From assembly GCA_963989385.1 (NCBI GenBank), contig OZ022498.1:104207298-104271297 (forward strand): a stretch of DNA of 64,000 nucleotides, in the 5' to 3' direction. This stretch comes from Ctena decussata (lineage: Eukaryota; Mollusca; Bivalvia; Lucinida; Lucinidae). Shown here piece by piece: positions 44,167 through 54,306 of this stretch. Position 1 is the stretch's first letter; the number at the start of each line of letters is the position of its first letter. Position numbers and translations under genes: made by a program. The notes under the pieces are model-generated. The model was not told the DNA's origin. It searched no databases and was given only the letters and a program-made list of their open reading frames with translations.

Positions 44167-47100
44167 GGGGCCGTATTCATAAAACGACTTAACACCTATT
44201 CTCAGAATAGACAAACAAGTGTTAATATTCGATGTCTTAAAGTCCAAACGCTTATTCAAAAACATTTCACATGGCTTAAACATACTTCCATTCCAGCCCC
44301 TAGATGTGTTCCTCATTTTCAGTTGCGAATTAAAGCATCACATTGACAAGTTTTTCCATTCTCGATGCTTGAACAGGCCAAAAATGGCATAAAACACATG
44401 TCTTTCTGCATGGTACGAACAAGTGCATCCCCTTTACCGCAAAATATATGATAATTACAATGAAATTATGCTTCTAAAGTGAACAGAATATGTGAATAGG
44501 CAAACCTAAAATACCATTCTATAAACCACATCTCCCTTGGGAAAGATTTTTTTTCATCTGCACTGTCGCCAAGCTGTATGTAAGCTACGTTACCCGATTG
44601 ATACCGAATAGTTAGCAAGCAATAAACAAGTGTTTCGCTTCCAAGTTAATCTTCAAAACAAACATGTATGAATGTCAAATTCGATAGCAACTATATGGAT
44701 GCATTGACCGCTTAAAATTTGAAGATTTTTTTCTCTGAAAATTACACGTTTAGCAGAATGGATAAGGATGTAAGCTACGTTATCGCAATTGTGAAAAATC
44801 TACAGAAAAGGGGGGAATGTTGGTACATTTATGATCGATATGCTCACAAGGGTAGTGCAAAACTAACAAAAACTTTCGACTTGCTAGTTCGTTTATTGAA
44901 GTATGCATAATTATATCGTATGATGTAAGCTACGTTATGTAAGCTACGTTATGAGTATTTTGCCCTTGTTCCAGAACTGCTGTTGAAGTTATGCCAAATA
45001 AGAATTACAGCAGTTAGTGTTCTTAATCTTGCATATTCCTCTTTAAGACTTGCTACTTCCGGTTTACACAGTTGTGTCGTCTGCTAATTGTCGATTTTCT
45101 GATTCCCATCATTGTTACACTGAGCATCGTAGTTTAGATAAGTAAAAAATGTGACTTTGTTTGAAAATATTTATCGTATGATTATATTAAGTGTGCTGAC
45201 ATGCTTACTTCATAAGAAATAAGATGACCTCGCGAGCTTATAAAAGCCAAGCCGGCACCAGCTTATGCTGTGATATTTATTCAACATTGAAAACATAGAA
45301 TAACCTGTTGACTTTGTTATGAATATGGTGTTTAAGTTGGTGTAAATATTTTCTTTTACCATGATTTTGCAGTTTTTGGATGTTTACTTGGTTTGAAATA
45401 AACAAGTTGTTTACATTGTACTTTAGAACTTTCTGGAATAACTATTTTTAGTACTGACAAAATATTAGACCTTTCTGTTGTAAACATTAAGAATCTTCTG
45501 GTATGAAATTATGTCAGAATTGAGTACTTTTTGGTAAGATCTATTTTTGGTTAGTTCCGGAATGTTCCTAGATATTATATAAAGAGGACAGATTTTCATT
45601 TAGATGATCTTTGTATGAAAACTTTCACCAGTCTATAGTAAAATAAGTTATACTGGAATTTAAATATATTGGATTTGGAAATATTCATGTGCTCATACAT
45701 ACTTTATCTTCTGGGATCAGAAATTATTAAAGGACTTGTGTTTTAAATTCTGAGGGACATTCAGACTAAAATAAGGTATCGTTAATTACATATTCTCTTG
45801 ATTAATTAATGACTGTTTTATTTTGATGTACAAGTAAATAAATTTTGTTAAGTTTAAAAACAGGCTTGTTGCTGGTTTACTTCCATCTTTTTGTTACCTC
45901 CGCCAGGTCGTAACAACTTTAAGTGTGTTACATAAATTGAGGGAATGCGTACACGTTCAGTTAAAATAAGTTGGCCTCTTTATTTTTACCTCTTTTCTCA
46001 ATACTTAATTAAAAGAATGTGCTTCCTTTGGAGCAAATTCTTTCATTTAGGAGAACAGCTACTAATAAGGTTCGACTCTCAAAAGAATTTGCTCCTCTGA
46101 GCAAATTACCTCTTGATTGAGTAGACCTCATGCGGATATGGATTTGTCGTCCAGGTAAACAAACAGGATTTCACAAAAGTTGCTCCCCTTTCTGACAGTG
46201 GCGGAAAACTTGAAGGTGTACCCATACACCTTAATTAAGATATAATTGCTCCGATTTCCACACGTCAGAGAATTAAAGTAGACAACGTCAAACAAAGTAT
46301 GAAACTAGTTATTCATGGTTACATAGCTCACCAACTGCTTTCTCGGCGGATATTCTTTTCTCATTATGTTCCTCAAACAAAGGTGAGGTAGGTGGGGGAG
46401 GGGGCGGGGACCGGGAAGTATTGTTGTTGTGCGGATCATGTTGGTGTCGGCATGACAATATCCCCCACTCTCTCTCATAGAACAGTTCACGGAGCATGGC
46501 AAACACTGTGTTTGCCGGCAAACACTGTTTGTCATGCTCCGATACCAATGACGTCATAGATCTGTACCATAGCAACTGAGTGTTCATGCTGATGTCCTCT
46601 AAACGTCATTCTGCGCGCTCTTCAGAAATACTCTTCGGAAATACAAGTATCCTAGCAGAGGCACTTTACTGAGTGCTCACCGAAACTACAAGTATCCTAG
46701 CAGATGCACTATACTGAGCGCTCTGCGAAAATTCAAGTATGCCAGCTCAGCGCTTCGAGAAAATACCAGTATCCTAGCAGACTCATAACACTGAGTTATT
46801 CCAAAGCACTGTGGTAAAATATCTATGACGTCATTGGTATCTGAGCACGACAATGTTCTGACAATTTTCAATGGCACTGAAAAATAAAATCCTTTCAACA
46901 GAAACTTCAAATTTTCTCAAACATATAATTATTCTCGAATCATTTAATTCCGTGTTTCATATGACTTTCTTTATTGTCTAGTCATCTGATGTGTAAGTAA
47001 CGTTACCAATATATAATGAACAGATAACATATTGGTCTACAGTTCCTTCTACACTTGGTATAAACTATGGTAGCCTATGCATTTGAATTAAAGGTCTAAC

Positions 47101-48223
47101 GTCAATACAAAGAATAGTGGACGGGATCACCTGAAACTTACGACAGGCTTGTTCATATAATTTGATAGCGTACCCTACAGATTCACTGTAGTCTTTTAGT
47201 AAACAAAGTATCTAAATTAATTGAAACTATGACAGAAAGAAAAATATTATACGAAATCACTTAAAAGAGTATATGTAACTTTTGCAAAAAGGCGAACGCT
47301 GTTGACAGTGACACTGATATATATGCTTCTGTCAGTATACGAATCAGTACATGTTACTTTTCTGTGATATAATTTTATGTTTTTTGAGTTAATGAAATTG
47401 GTAAAGCAGTTTTAAAAATTGTTAATAACAAGTGATATTATTCTCAGTAAGAATAGAATACATTTTTAATGTTATTGGTGTTTAGATTTTTATATTTTTA
47501 TTTACTTGTTATACTTACTTATTACGTAAGCTACGTTACTCAAGTAAATTTATTCTACAGCTGCTACTTTTTTCTATTATCTTATTTCTTTCCTTGATAA
47601 TTTCACACGCGTTGGTGCTGCAACCCGTTGATATGAAAATATTCACAAGAGCCTCTTTCTTTTTGTTCTGACGAAAAAGGAAGTCAATGCTTTACGCCTC
47701 TTTAGAGTCAACTAATGCATGAGTACATGCACTTCTTAACATTCTAATAGTTGGGGATTTGTTAGTTTAGTAGTATCTACTGTTTTACATTGAACAACAT
47801 TTTAATGGGCTAAAATGTTTCACAGACATTACTTTTAACAGTTTCTCATATACATTATTTGCAGTTTTACTAACGAAGGGGTAGCTCCTAATATTACTCC
47901 TTTAGTGTATCCCTTGGCCTTTGGAGAGGCTGGAAGCTAATAATAGAATCCTCTCCGAATGCAGATGTTTTGCCATATGGTTCTTAAGATATATTATGAT
48001 GCATGAAATAAAGAAAATTTGCATTTCCAAAAAAAAATTAATTTCACGTTTTTATAAATTTATTGCGCGCCTACTCTGAGAACAGGTGTTAAGTGGTTGC
48101 TATGTGTCTTTGTAAGACTGTTCCTCCAGAGCAAATTTCATAGTTGTAGGGAATCTCCTTTAAAGAAATTAAGCCTTAGCAACAGCATAGCAACCACTTA
48201 AGTCGTTTTATGAATACGGCCCC
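44167..48223. mobile_element. Candidate 4.06 kb TIR element with recurring 13-mer
   Basis: The ends GGGGCCGTATTCATAAAACG plus ACTTAA (44167-44192) and its exact complement (48198-48223) are perfect 26 bp inverted repeats. The 13-mer GTAAGCTACGTTA occurs exactly five times inside (44580, 44770, 44925, 44939, 47526), all in one orientation, and was not seen elsewhere. The right end has an extra hairpin segment bounded by ACTTAAGTGGTTGCTATG-type words that the left end lacks. No target duplication is evident and no transposase is recognisable. It could instead be two separate insertions of the family seen at 3650-3753. Confidence 0.45.
46491..46852. mobile_element. TIR MITE with internal tandem units, next to a 50 bp palindrome
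   Basis: 32 bp inverted ends (46530-46561 and 46821-46852) share GATACCAATGACGTCATAGA, with two mismatches overall. Between them are about four units near 50 bp carrying CAAGTATCCTAGCAGA and ACTGAG. Overlapping the left end, 46491-46540 is a near-perfect palindrome centred on GTGTTTGCCGGCAAACAC, closing with GGAGCATG/CATGCTCC. No frame. Confidence 0.75.
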
Positions 48224-48255
48224 AGTTCTTTATTTTCTTTTATTATTTTTTTTTG

Positions 48256-48445
48256 AAGAGATTGATTGATTGACGACTTGCCTGTGGACGTCGTTTTTTT
48301 AACAATATTTCAGTCATATCAGGACAATGGGAAGGTGAATATGAAGGGCCCTTTGCAATGAAGCACCGTTAAGGTTCAGACAATTTCGCTTTCAGTGGGA
48401 GTCGAACCCGCAAACCGTGAGCCACTTGGCCTCGCGGACGCTTCG
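48256..48445 (-). mobile_element. tRNA-derived SINE
   Basis: The reverse complement starts GTCCGCGAGGCCAAGTGGCT, with B box GGGTTCGACTCCC. The body contains CATTGCAAAGGGCCC and TTGTCCTGATATGACTGAAA with TATTGTT, and it ends in an AATC-repeat tail. Tail and body match 43568-43741. The A box region is weakened, so activity is unlikely. Confidence 0.75.
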
Positions 48446-49129
48446 AGGAAAACAAACAGAAAGCCACAAAAGTTGTCTCAATTGATAAAAAAAAAAAAAC
48501 TGCGGACAAATATAGAGGTGTATCCATGCACCTGAATTGCTGACGTTGCGCCGACTTTGAAATGACGCTGTTTCATTGATGTCGTGCACTGGACCTCTTT
48601 TTCCTTTTTCGTGAAACTTACCAATTCTTCAAGTGCCGTAATGTTGAAAATCCATAATGTGAGTGAAGGGGGATCATAACGAATAAATTGAACTATCTGC
48701 CCAATTTACATAATTTTCTAGTTTCAGTTAAACAGGAAATGTTGCTTGTTAGCATGTAGTCTTCAGAAAACTGTCTAATTACCATAATACCGTCTTAAAC
48801 TGCGACACCTAAAGCATCTGCAATTGAAATCTGCCCCATTTATGCTCAGGTTACTGGTCTCTTCTTATCACAGGATAAGTCAAATTGTCAATAGCGGGGT
48901 CTGTAGTTCAGTTTTTATTATATCATTTTTGTTTCATTATAAAAAGAAACACCCATTTGATGATTAGATGATGAGTTTTGTGGCGTCTGATCTGGGTCTG
49001 CACTGTTTGCCTATGTCCCATTTATGGGAAGCTAGGCAGTAATGGACTAAACAACGTCCCTTGTACTGTCAGATGTTAATTAAAAGCTCCTTGGATGAAC
49101 ACTATACTGTACAAAGAAAAGGAAAAGCT
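48446..49129. other. Unannotated stretch with a half foldback
   Basis: The segment 48955-49050 (GTGGCGTCTGATCTGGGTCT, GCACTGTTTGCC, GGCAGTAATGGACT) is an inverted relative of 25257-25381. An A-run lies at about 48487-48500. No gene seen. Confidence 0.5.
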
Positions 49130-49330
49130 TAAAGAGCTCCTTCAAGAGCAGAGAATACATTCAGAAGAAGGAACATGGTCCAGACTACCAGCTGCAGTGA
49201 AGTAAAATGAAAATCTTAAAGAGTTGCTTCAAGAGCAGAGCAAATTAAAATCTTAAAAAGTTCCTTCAAGAGCAGAGAATACAGTGTTTATTCAAGAGCA
49301 GAGAAAGCAGTGTTTATTCCATTATTTGTG
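49130..49330 (+). repeat. Short tandem-like array of a CTTCAAGAGCAGAG word
   Basis: TCCTTCAAGAGCAGAGAATA and close variants occur about four times between 49139 and 49310. The same word, with GGAACATGG and CCAGACTAC, is at 15440-15500, and CAGCTGCAGTGA-GTAAAAT is at 15770. A dispersed repeat with local expansion. Confidence 0.65.
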
Positions 49331-49697
49331 CCCGAGTACTTGATATTTACGGTAAATCAAGATTCCTAGAACAGTAATGAGCCTCACAAGTAGAATTGTG
49401 TCATTAGAGTTGCAATCAAAACTAAGTTTTCTGTTTCTCGATAAGAGAAGTGAAACTCCATTACTTTCTACAATAACTGATTTTCGCTGACCTTAATTTA
49501 TAGTGAGTTGGTCTTCTAAACGTTGAGTCGATCAAGCAGAATAGGTGTCTCTGAGCATTTATCAATAGTTGCATGTTAGACTTGGATCAATACGTGCATC
49601 TATGTATGCACAAGAGTATTTGAAATGTCTAAGAGTCATACTTAATTTTCATTGGCACCACCCCAGAAATTTCATGATTGCAATTCTTTAACTGTTA
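49331..49697. other. Unannotated stretch, no gene seen
   Basis: Nothing recognisable before the SINE pair. Confidence 0.4.
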
Positions 49698-49865
49698 GGA
49701 GCGGCTGTAGCGTAGTGGATAACACTCCAGACTACCAATCCAGGGGTCGCAGGTTCGATCCCCCGCTTCTCCGGTCTTTCGGATGAGACTTTAAACCGAG
49801 GTCCCGTCTCCATATGACCTCGTTGTTGGCGGGACGTTAAACCCGAGTTCACTCACTCACTCACT
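49698..49865 (+). mobile_element. tRNA-derived SINE with intact A and B boxes
   Basis: The first 75 bases fold like a tRNA: GGAGCGG pairs imperfectly with CTTCTCC, A box TGTAGCGTAGTGG (49706-49718), B box GGTTCGATCCC (49752-49762). The tRNA-unrelated part contains TTTCGGATGAGACTTTAAAC and CGAGGTCCCGTCTCC. The 3' end is GGGACGTTAAAC with a (CACT)n tail. A reverse copy is at 58192-58420. Confidence 0.88.
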
Positions 49866-49883
49866 TTAACTGTTCCTTTCAAT

Positions 49884-50075
49884 AAAGTGGGTCTCAATGG
49901 CAAAGTGGATAGGAGACTGACTCTTAAACCCCTCACCGTTGTGGGTTCGAGCTTTGCTCGGCTCACAATTGAGAAGGCTACGGTCTGCTTTCTGAGGGTT
50001 AGATGGTTTTCCCCCGGAAACTCTGGTTTTCGCCAACATGTGCTTAACGATCCGTTTATGTGGAATATTCTTGAA
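49884..50075 (+). mobile_element. Second SINE-like element directly after the first
   Basis: It has a tRNA-like head (CAATGGCAAAGTGGATAGGA, then GTGGGTTCGAGC as B box). A body follows with GGTTAGATGGTTTTCCCCCG and GAAACTCTGGTTTT, resembling the conserved central domain of metazoan SINEs. A different family from 49698-49865. The 3' limit is uncertain. Confidence 0.6.
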
Positions 50076-50566
50076 AGAGCCGTTAAAAACATTAAAAATA
50101 AATGTCCTAGCTTAAGTGATTCACCTGTACGAAAGCTGTTAAGTCGAACGAGGCCAAATGATTCTAAACCTAACTTGTCATTGTAACTCGCAACGTATTA
50201 TCTTGACAAGATAAAACACGTTTTCTGAAAATATTCCGAACAATTAAAGCATTATAGAATAAAAGAAATCTGTGCAATTGCAGAAACTCAGAAAAGGGCA
50301 AAGTTGTCATTCTTCTTTGCCACGTAGTGCCTCGACAAGATATGCATTAAGTTTAATATCTTAACTTCCCTGGGCTGGTTGAAAGTTGGCATTTTAAGTG
50401 ATGTTATGTCTTTGAAAAGGAGGTAAACGCCACCAAAGCTTCCATTACTGTATCCTTGCTGGTTTGATAAAACTGCCAAAGGGTTCAAGAGATATCTTGC
50501 AGCCAATAACCATTCGCAAACGGAAAGACAAGTGGCCTGCACTGTACTAAGGTAACCAAAACCTAA

Positions 50567-51250
50567 TAAATACATAGTCTCCGAACTGACTGTACCCTGT
50601 CTTCCGGTTTTCATAGCGGTGAATCGAGGGTACAAAATTCGCTTGTAACCAGTAGCCGGAAATCATTATGTTTTGAGATTTTATCCGGAGTCTGCTGCGT
50701 CATTTATAGTTATTCAGCTTCGAAAATGCAAAGAGGTAAGTTTAATATAATTTGCTCTTCGGTCTTTTACTTTATTTCCCTGTACAATGAAAACCTCATG
50801 GCCGTCACAGAAATTTTATTCCGAGCAGCTGAATTTAACACGAGTTTGTGTCGTGCAAAACCTAGCTATCATCCTATTATCAAAACTAACAAACTGTAGA
50901 TTGATAACGCCTTCCGTTTATTTTAAAGATTTTTTACAAAACATGTAAGAAAAGGCTCAAAATGGTTTTAGAATCATGCCAAGGGCGATTTGAATACTGT
51001 ACCAATTACTACCCACCCATACACGACATTGTACAGGGCAATAAAGTAAAAGACCGAATAGCAAATTATATTAAGCTTACCTCTTTACATTTTCATAGCT
51101 GAGTAACTATAAATGACGCAGCAGGTTCCGGATAATATCTCAAAACATAATGATTTCCGACTACTGGTTATAAGCGAATGTATGTACTCTCGATTCAACG
51201 CTATGAAAACCGGAAGAGATTGTACAGTCAGTTCGGATACTGTGAAATAG
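50567..51250. repeat. Inverted repeat, about 225 bp arms, 235 bp loop
   Basis: Outer CCGAACTGACTGTAC (50581-50595) pairs with GTACAGTCAGTTCGG (51222-51236). Arms include CGGTTTTCATAGC/GCTATGAAAACCG, CCGGAAATCATTATGTTTTG with its complement, and GCATTTTCGAAGC-type to AATATAATTTGCT words. Arms are roughly 90% alike by eye. A 115-residue minus-strand frame (50288-50635) starts in the left arm but has no recognisable domain. Confidence 0.85.
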
Positions 51251-52254
51251 TAAGCGTTTTTTTCGAAGGTACGATGTGATTGTCTACTTCAAAAAGGGAA
51301 TACAAAGGTTTGAAAGTTTTATGATAATATGCTGAAAACTAAATCAGGAGTTTCAGTCAAAAGACTAACTCACGACACAAACCAAGGGCTAAAACTGTGG
51401 CGAAAAAACGATAAAATGTGATCCATATAATGGTGATAAATGTTTTGAATATTTCGTTTTCGTTTTTTTTTTTGTATAAAAATCGATTGAGAATTACAGG
51501 GAGAAATCATCTCACTAGACAGATCTGGCCAAAACGTCCCGATCATGGACCTTACAAATCTCATCCACTTCAGTTTGTGGCAATATCTTGAAAGTTTTTT
51601 GAAAATCAGTTAACAACTGGAGGCGTTGTTGCGGCCGCAAAAATTGAATCGCAGGACAAATTACATGCTGTTATTCTTGAATTCTTTTTGACAGATATAA
51701 ATGCTTAGAACTGTAACTCTTACTGAAAGATTCCGATCAGAGCCACTTCTTCAGAATATCTTTATAGTTTATGAAAATCGACATCACAATGCCAAATTTA
51801 CGAAAAAGTGTCGCTAACGGTCGCCACATTTCAGTTAACTGTTTCGCTAACTGTCACGGTCAGGTTAATTTCTACTGGCCGTGCAATATCACAATTAGTT
51901 TAAAGGTGGCGGATTTACCATTTTTAAAGTGTAAACAAACGACGGGAACCTAGGCAGCCTCCACTTTATATTCTGTAATATTATGTAAGTGTTTTGGGGA
52001 ACATTGATGGTTTGTTGGAGCAGCAATATTCCCCCCGGCACCTGCATATAAAGTTTATGTTTCTCAGGTTATTCTGCTATGCTAGAGCCTGTTACAACTA
52101 TCAAGACTTTGTTTAAAGAGGGAAGCTAGTCACAAGAAAAGTTTTGTCACAGGGTTATCGCAGAGCGAAACTTGTGTCAGCTCTGAAAAAATTCTATATG
52201 GGACACCATGACCTCGTTGATCCCTACCATTTGGCCACGGTTGAAATATATATG
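51251..52254. other. Unannotated stretch, no gene seen
   Basis: Short frames only. No repeat family recognised. Confidence 0.4.
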
Positions 52255-52322
52255 AGCCGCGACACGAGAAAACCAACAATGTGGTTGTGCGCCCAGCGCA
52301 GACTCTGATCAGACTGGGTGGA
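52255..52322. mobile_element. 234 bp palindromic MITE, truncated copy 4
   Basis: Only the first 68 bases (AGCCGCGACACGAGAAAACC to CAGACTGGGTGGA) are present. The rest is replaced by unrelated sequence. Confidence 0.85.
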
Positions 52323-52800
52323 GTCAATGTCCGAGTATCAAAATATTTCGCAATTGTCGGTGTTATATGGTTTATGAGTTCGGACTTATATTTGGTACTT
52401 TGATCGCCCTACTTCTACTCTTCCATGTACAATTCTCTGAAAATTTACATGTGGGAATGGCGAAAGTTTGATGCAGGATACCTTTTAAGATCCAATTTAG
52501 ACAGCATATCAGCATGATCAAGCATGTTGTCCACCCTTGTACAACTAGAATGACTGTACAGTGATAATTCAAATTGTCTGATATTGTCTCTGTTTTTCTG
52601 CCTCAATAGCATGCATTTCTCTAAAACAAAGTGTTTGCAGTCGCGCAATAAATCAATCACTTTTGTCACCTAGGGAAATATTTACCAATAAAATATTTAT
52701 AAAACGCCTTAAAACACTAACAAACAAGTTACAGGGCGAAAACAAAAATTCAGATTTGATCCGTAAGAATTATTCTTTGATTATCATGTCTGATGATATG

Positions 52801-53034
52801 AGCCGCGACACGAGAAAACCAACAATGTGGTTGTGCGCCCAGCGCAGACTCAAATCAGCCTGGGCATCCGCCCAGTCTGATCAGAGTCTTCGCTGCCCGC
52901 ATGAATGTAGCTTAGACCCTTAGCTACCCTTTAAGCGCAAAGCGAGGATTCTGATCAGACTGGGCGGATGCCCAGGCTGTTATGAGTCTGCGCTGGGCGC
53001 ACAACCACATTGTTGGTTTTGTCGTGTCGCGGCT
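52801..53034. mobile_element. 234 bp palindromic MITE, copy 5
   Basis: Full-length foldback with ends AGCCGCGACACGAG and GTCGTGTCGCGGCT, 234 bp. Flanks GATATG and CATATA are only partly alike. An open frame running into the left half is spurious. Confidence 0.92.
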
Positions 53035-53142
53035 CATATAAACTACCGTATTTGGTAGTATCAGTGTTCGAAAAACAAAAACAAAACAAAGAAAAACAGC
53101 AAACTACTCTCGCTTTGCGAAGACAATGTCATGATATAGACT

Positions 53143-53240
53143 TAGATATAGATATAGATATAGATATAGACTATGGTTTGAGGGCTGGATTTGGATTTTG
53201 ATTGTTTCAGTTCCTGGTCTTTGCATACTTTTTACTTTTA
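53143..53240. repeat. (TAGATA)n followed by a dispersed 65 bp segment
   Basis: About five hexamer units at 53143-53170, then CTATGGTTTGAGGGCTGGAT to CATACTTTTTACTTTT, near-identical to 23483-23549 except for an extra T. Confidence 0.85.
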
Positions 53241-53636
53241 TTCCAAGTTTCATCATAATAAGTCTTTTTGTCCCCGAGGAACTGAGCTAAAAGCAGTGGG
53301 TAAAATTGCTGACGACAACGACGACCTCGCCGCCGGAAAGTGACTCCTATGTCGCTTCTGCTTGCTAGAGCAGTCGTCACAAAACATACCAACTCTCAGT
53401 TATCATTGACTGACCCTCGTAAATGATTGTCCTGAAATGTCTACAAAAATATGTATACATGTAGTTCGTATTAACAAGTGCAATGAAGATCCATAGCTAG
53501 GGTCAATATCAGATCTCATGGTTTGCAAATAATTTCATAGGGATAGGTGTACACATGAAACATGGAGAATTTTCAATCTTACGAATATCAGTTTTTCACC
53601 TTTTTAATTTTGATTTTGGCAGCAATCACGTCGGAC
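53241..53636. other. Unannotated stretch, no gene seen
   Basis: No frame or repeat of note. Confidence 0.4.
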
Positions 53637-53720
53637 ACACAACGCTGAATCAACATTGAATCAATGTTGATTCAACGTAATGACGTTGAGTCAACGTTGA
53701 ATCAATGTTGATTCAACAGG
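53637..53720. repeat. Palindromic TTGATTCAA-type cluster
   Basis: CTGAATCAACATTGAATCAA, TGTTGATTCAACGTAATGAC and GTTGAGTCAACGTTGAATCA alternate sense and antisense copies of TGTTGATTCAA. The same vocabulary forms the core of 3090-3420. Confidence 0.8.
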
Positions 53721-53963
53721 GGATGCAATCCCACTTATCACCGTTAAGTTCTCTGCAACATCACTGGGCGGTATCATCCGGCACCTTAATAACGTTATAG
53801 GATAATCATTGTAAAAATATGGTTAAATTGGGTAGAATTGAGGGTAATTACCCTACAATTCTAGGTTTGTGGATATACAAGTCTGCGCAGACTGAAGAAG
53901 TCTGACCAGGGTGTACATTGTTTTCCATTGCATCTGTATCTTTTGGACGCATTTTGTATTTTT
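53721..53963. other. Intergenic, no gene seen
   Basis: TGGGTAGAATTGAGGGTAATTACCCTACAATTCTA near 53829-53865 is an imperfect palindrome. CAGACTGAAGAAGTCTGACCAG near 53888 is a small inverted word. Nothing else seen. Confidence 0.4.
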
Positions 53964-54306
53964 ATGCTCCCCGAGGGTAAGCATATAATCCCTGCTTTTT
54001 CCGCTCATCCTTCCGTCAGACTTTGTCCGGAGCATTTCTCTGAAAGCATTAAAGGAAACTCAGTGAAACTTCACACACTGAAAGAGGGCAATAGGGGAAA
54101 TGCAGATGGCAAGAATGATAATTTTATCACAAGTAATTACGAAGTTAGCCCCCTTCCTAGTTTTTACAGTTTTCTGCTGGTCCGAAGCATTTCTCTGAAA
54201 GCATTACATGGAACTTAATGAAACTGCACTCACTGATAAAGCAGAAAGTAAACACCATAACTCTATCACAAGTTATTACAAAGTTAGCTCCCTTCCTACA
54301 TTTTTT

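Noticed and set aside
44719..44910. 63-residue frame inside the 4 kb candidate as a transposase remnant
   Set aside because: No catalytic or DNA-binding signature is visible in so short a frame, and it overlaps a copy of the 13-mer.
49698..49772. Functional tRNA gene
   Set aside because: Acceptor pairing is imperfect and the tRNA-like part continues into a body and tail shared with 58192-58420, so it is the head of a SINE.
50288..50635. 115-residue minus-strand protein
   Set aside because: It begins inside an inverted repeat, shows no recognisable domain and lacks an upstream context supporting translation. Kept only as a note under the inverted repeat.
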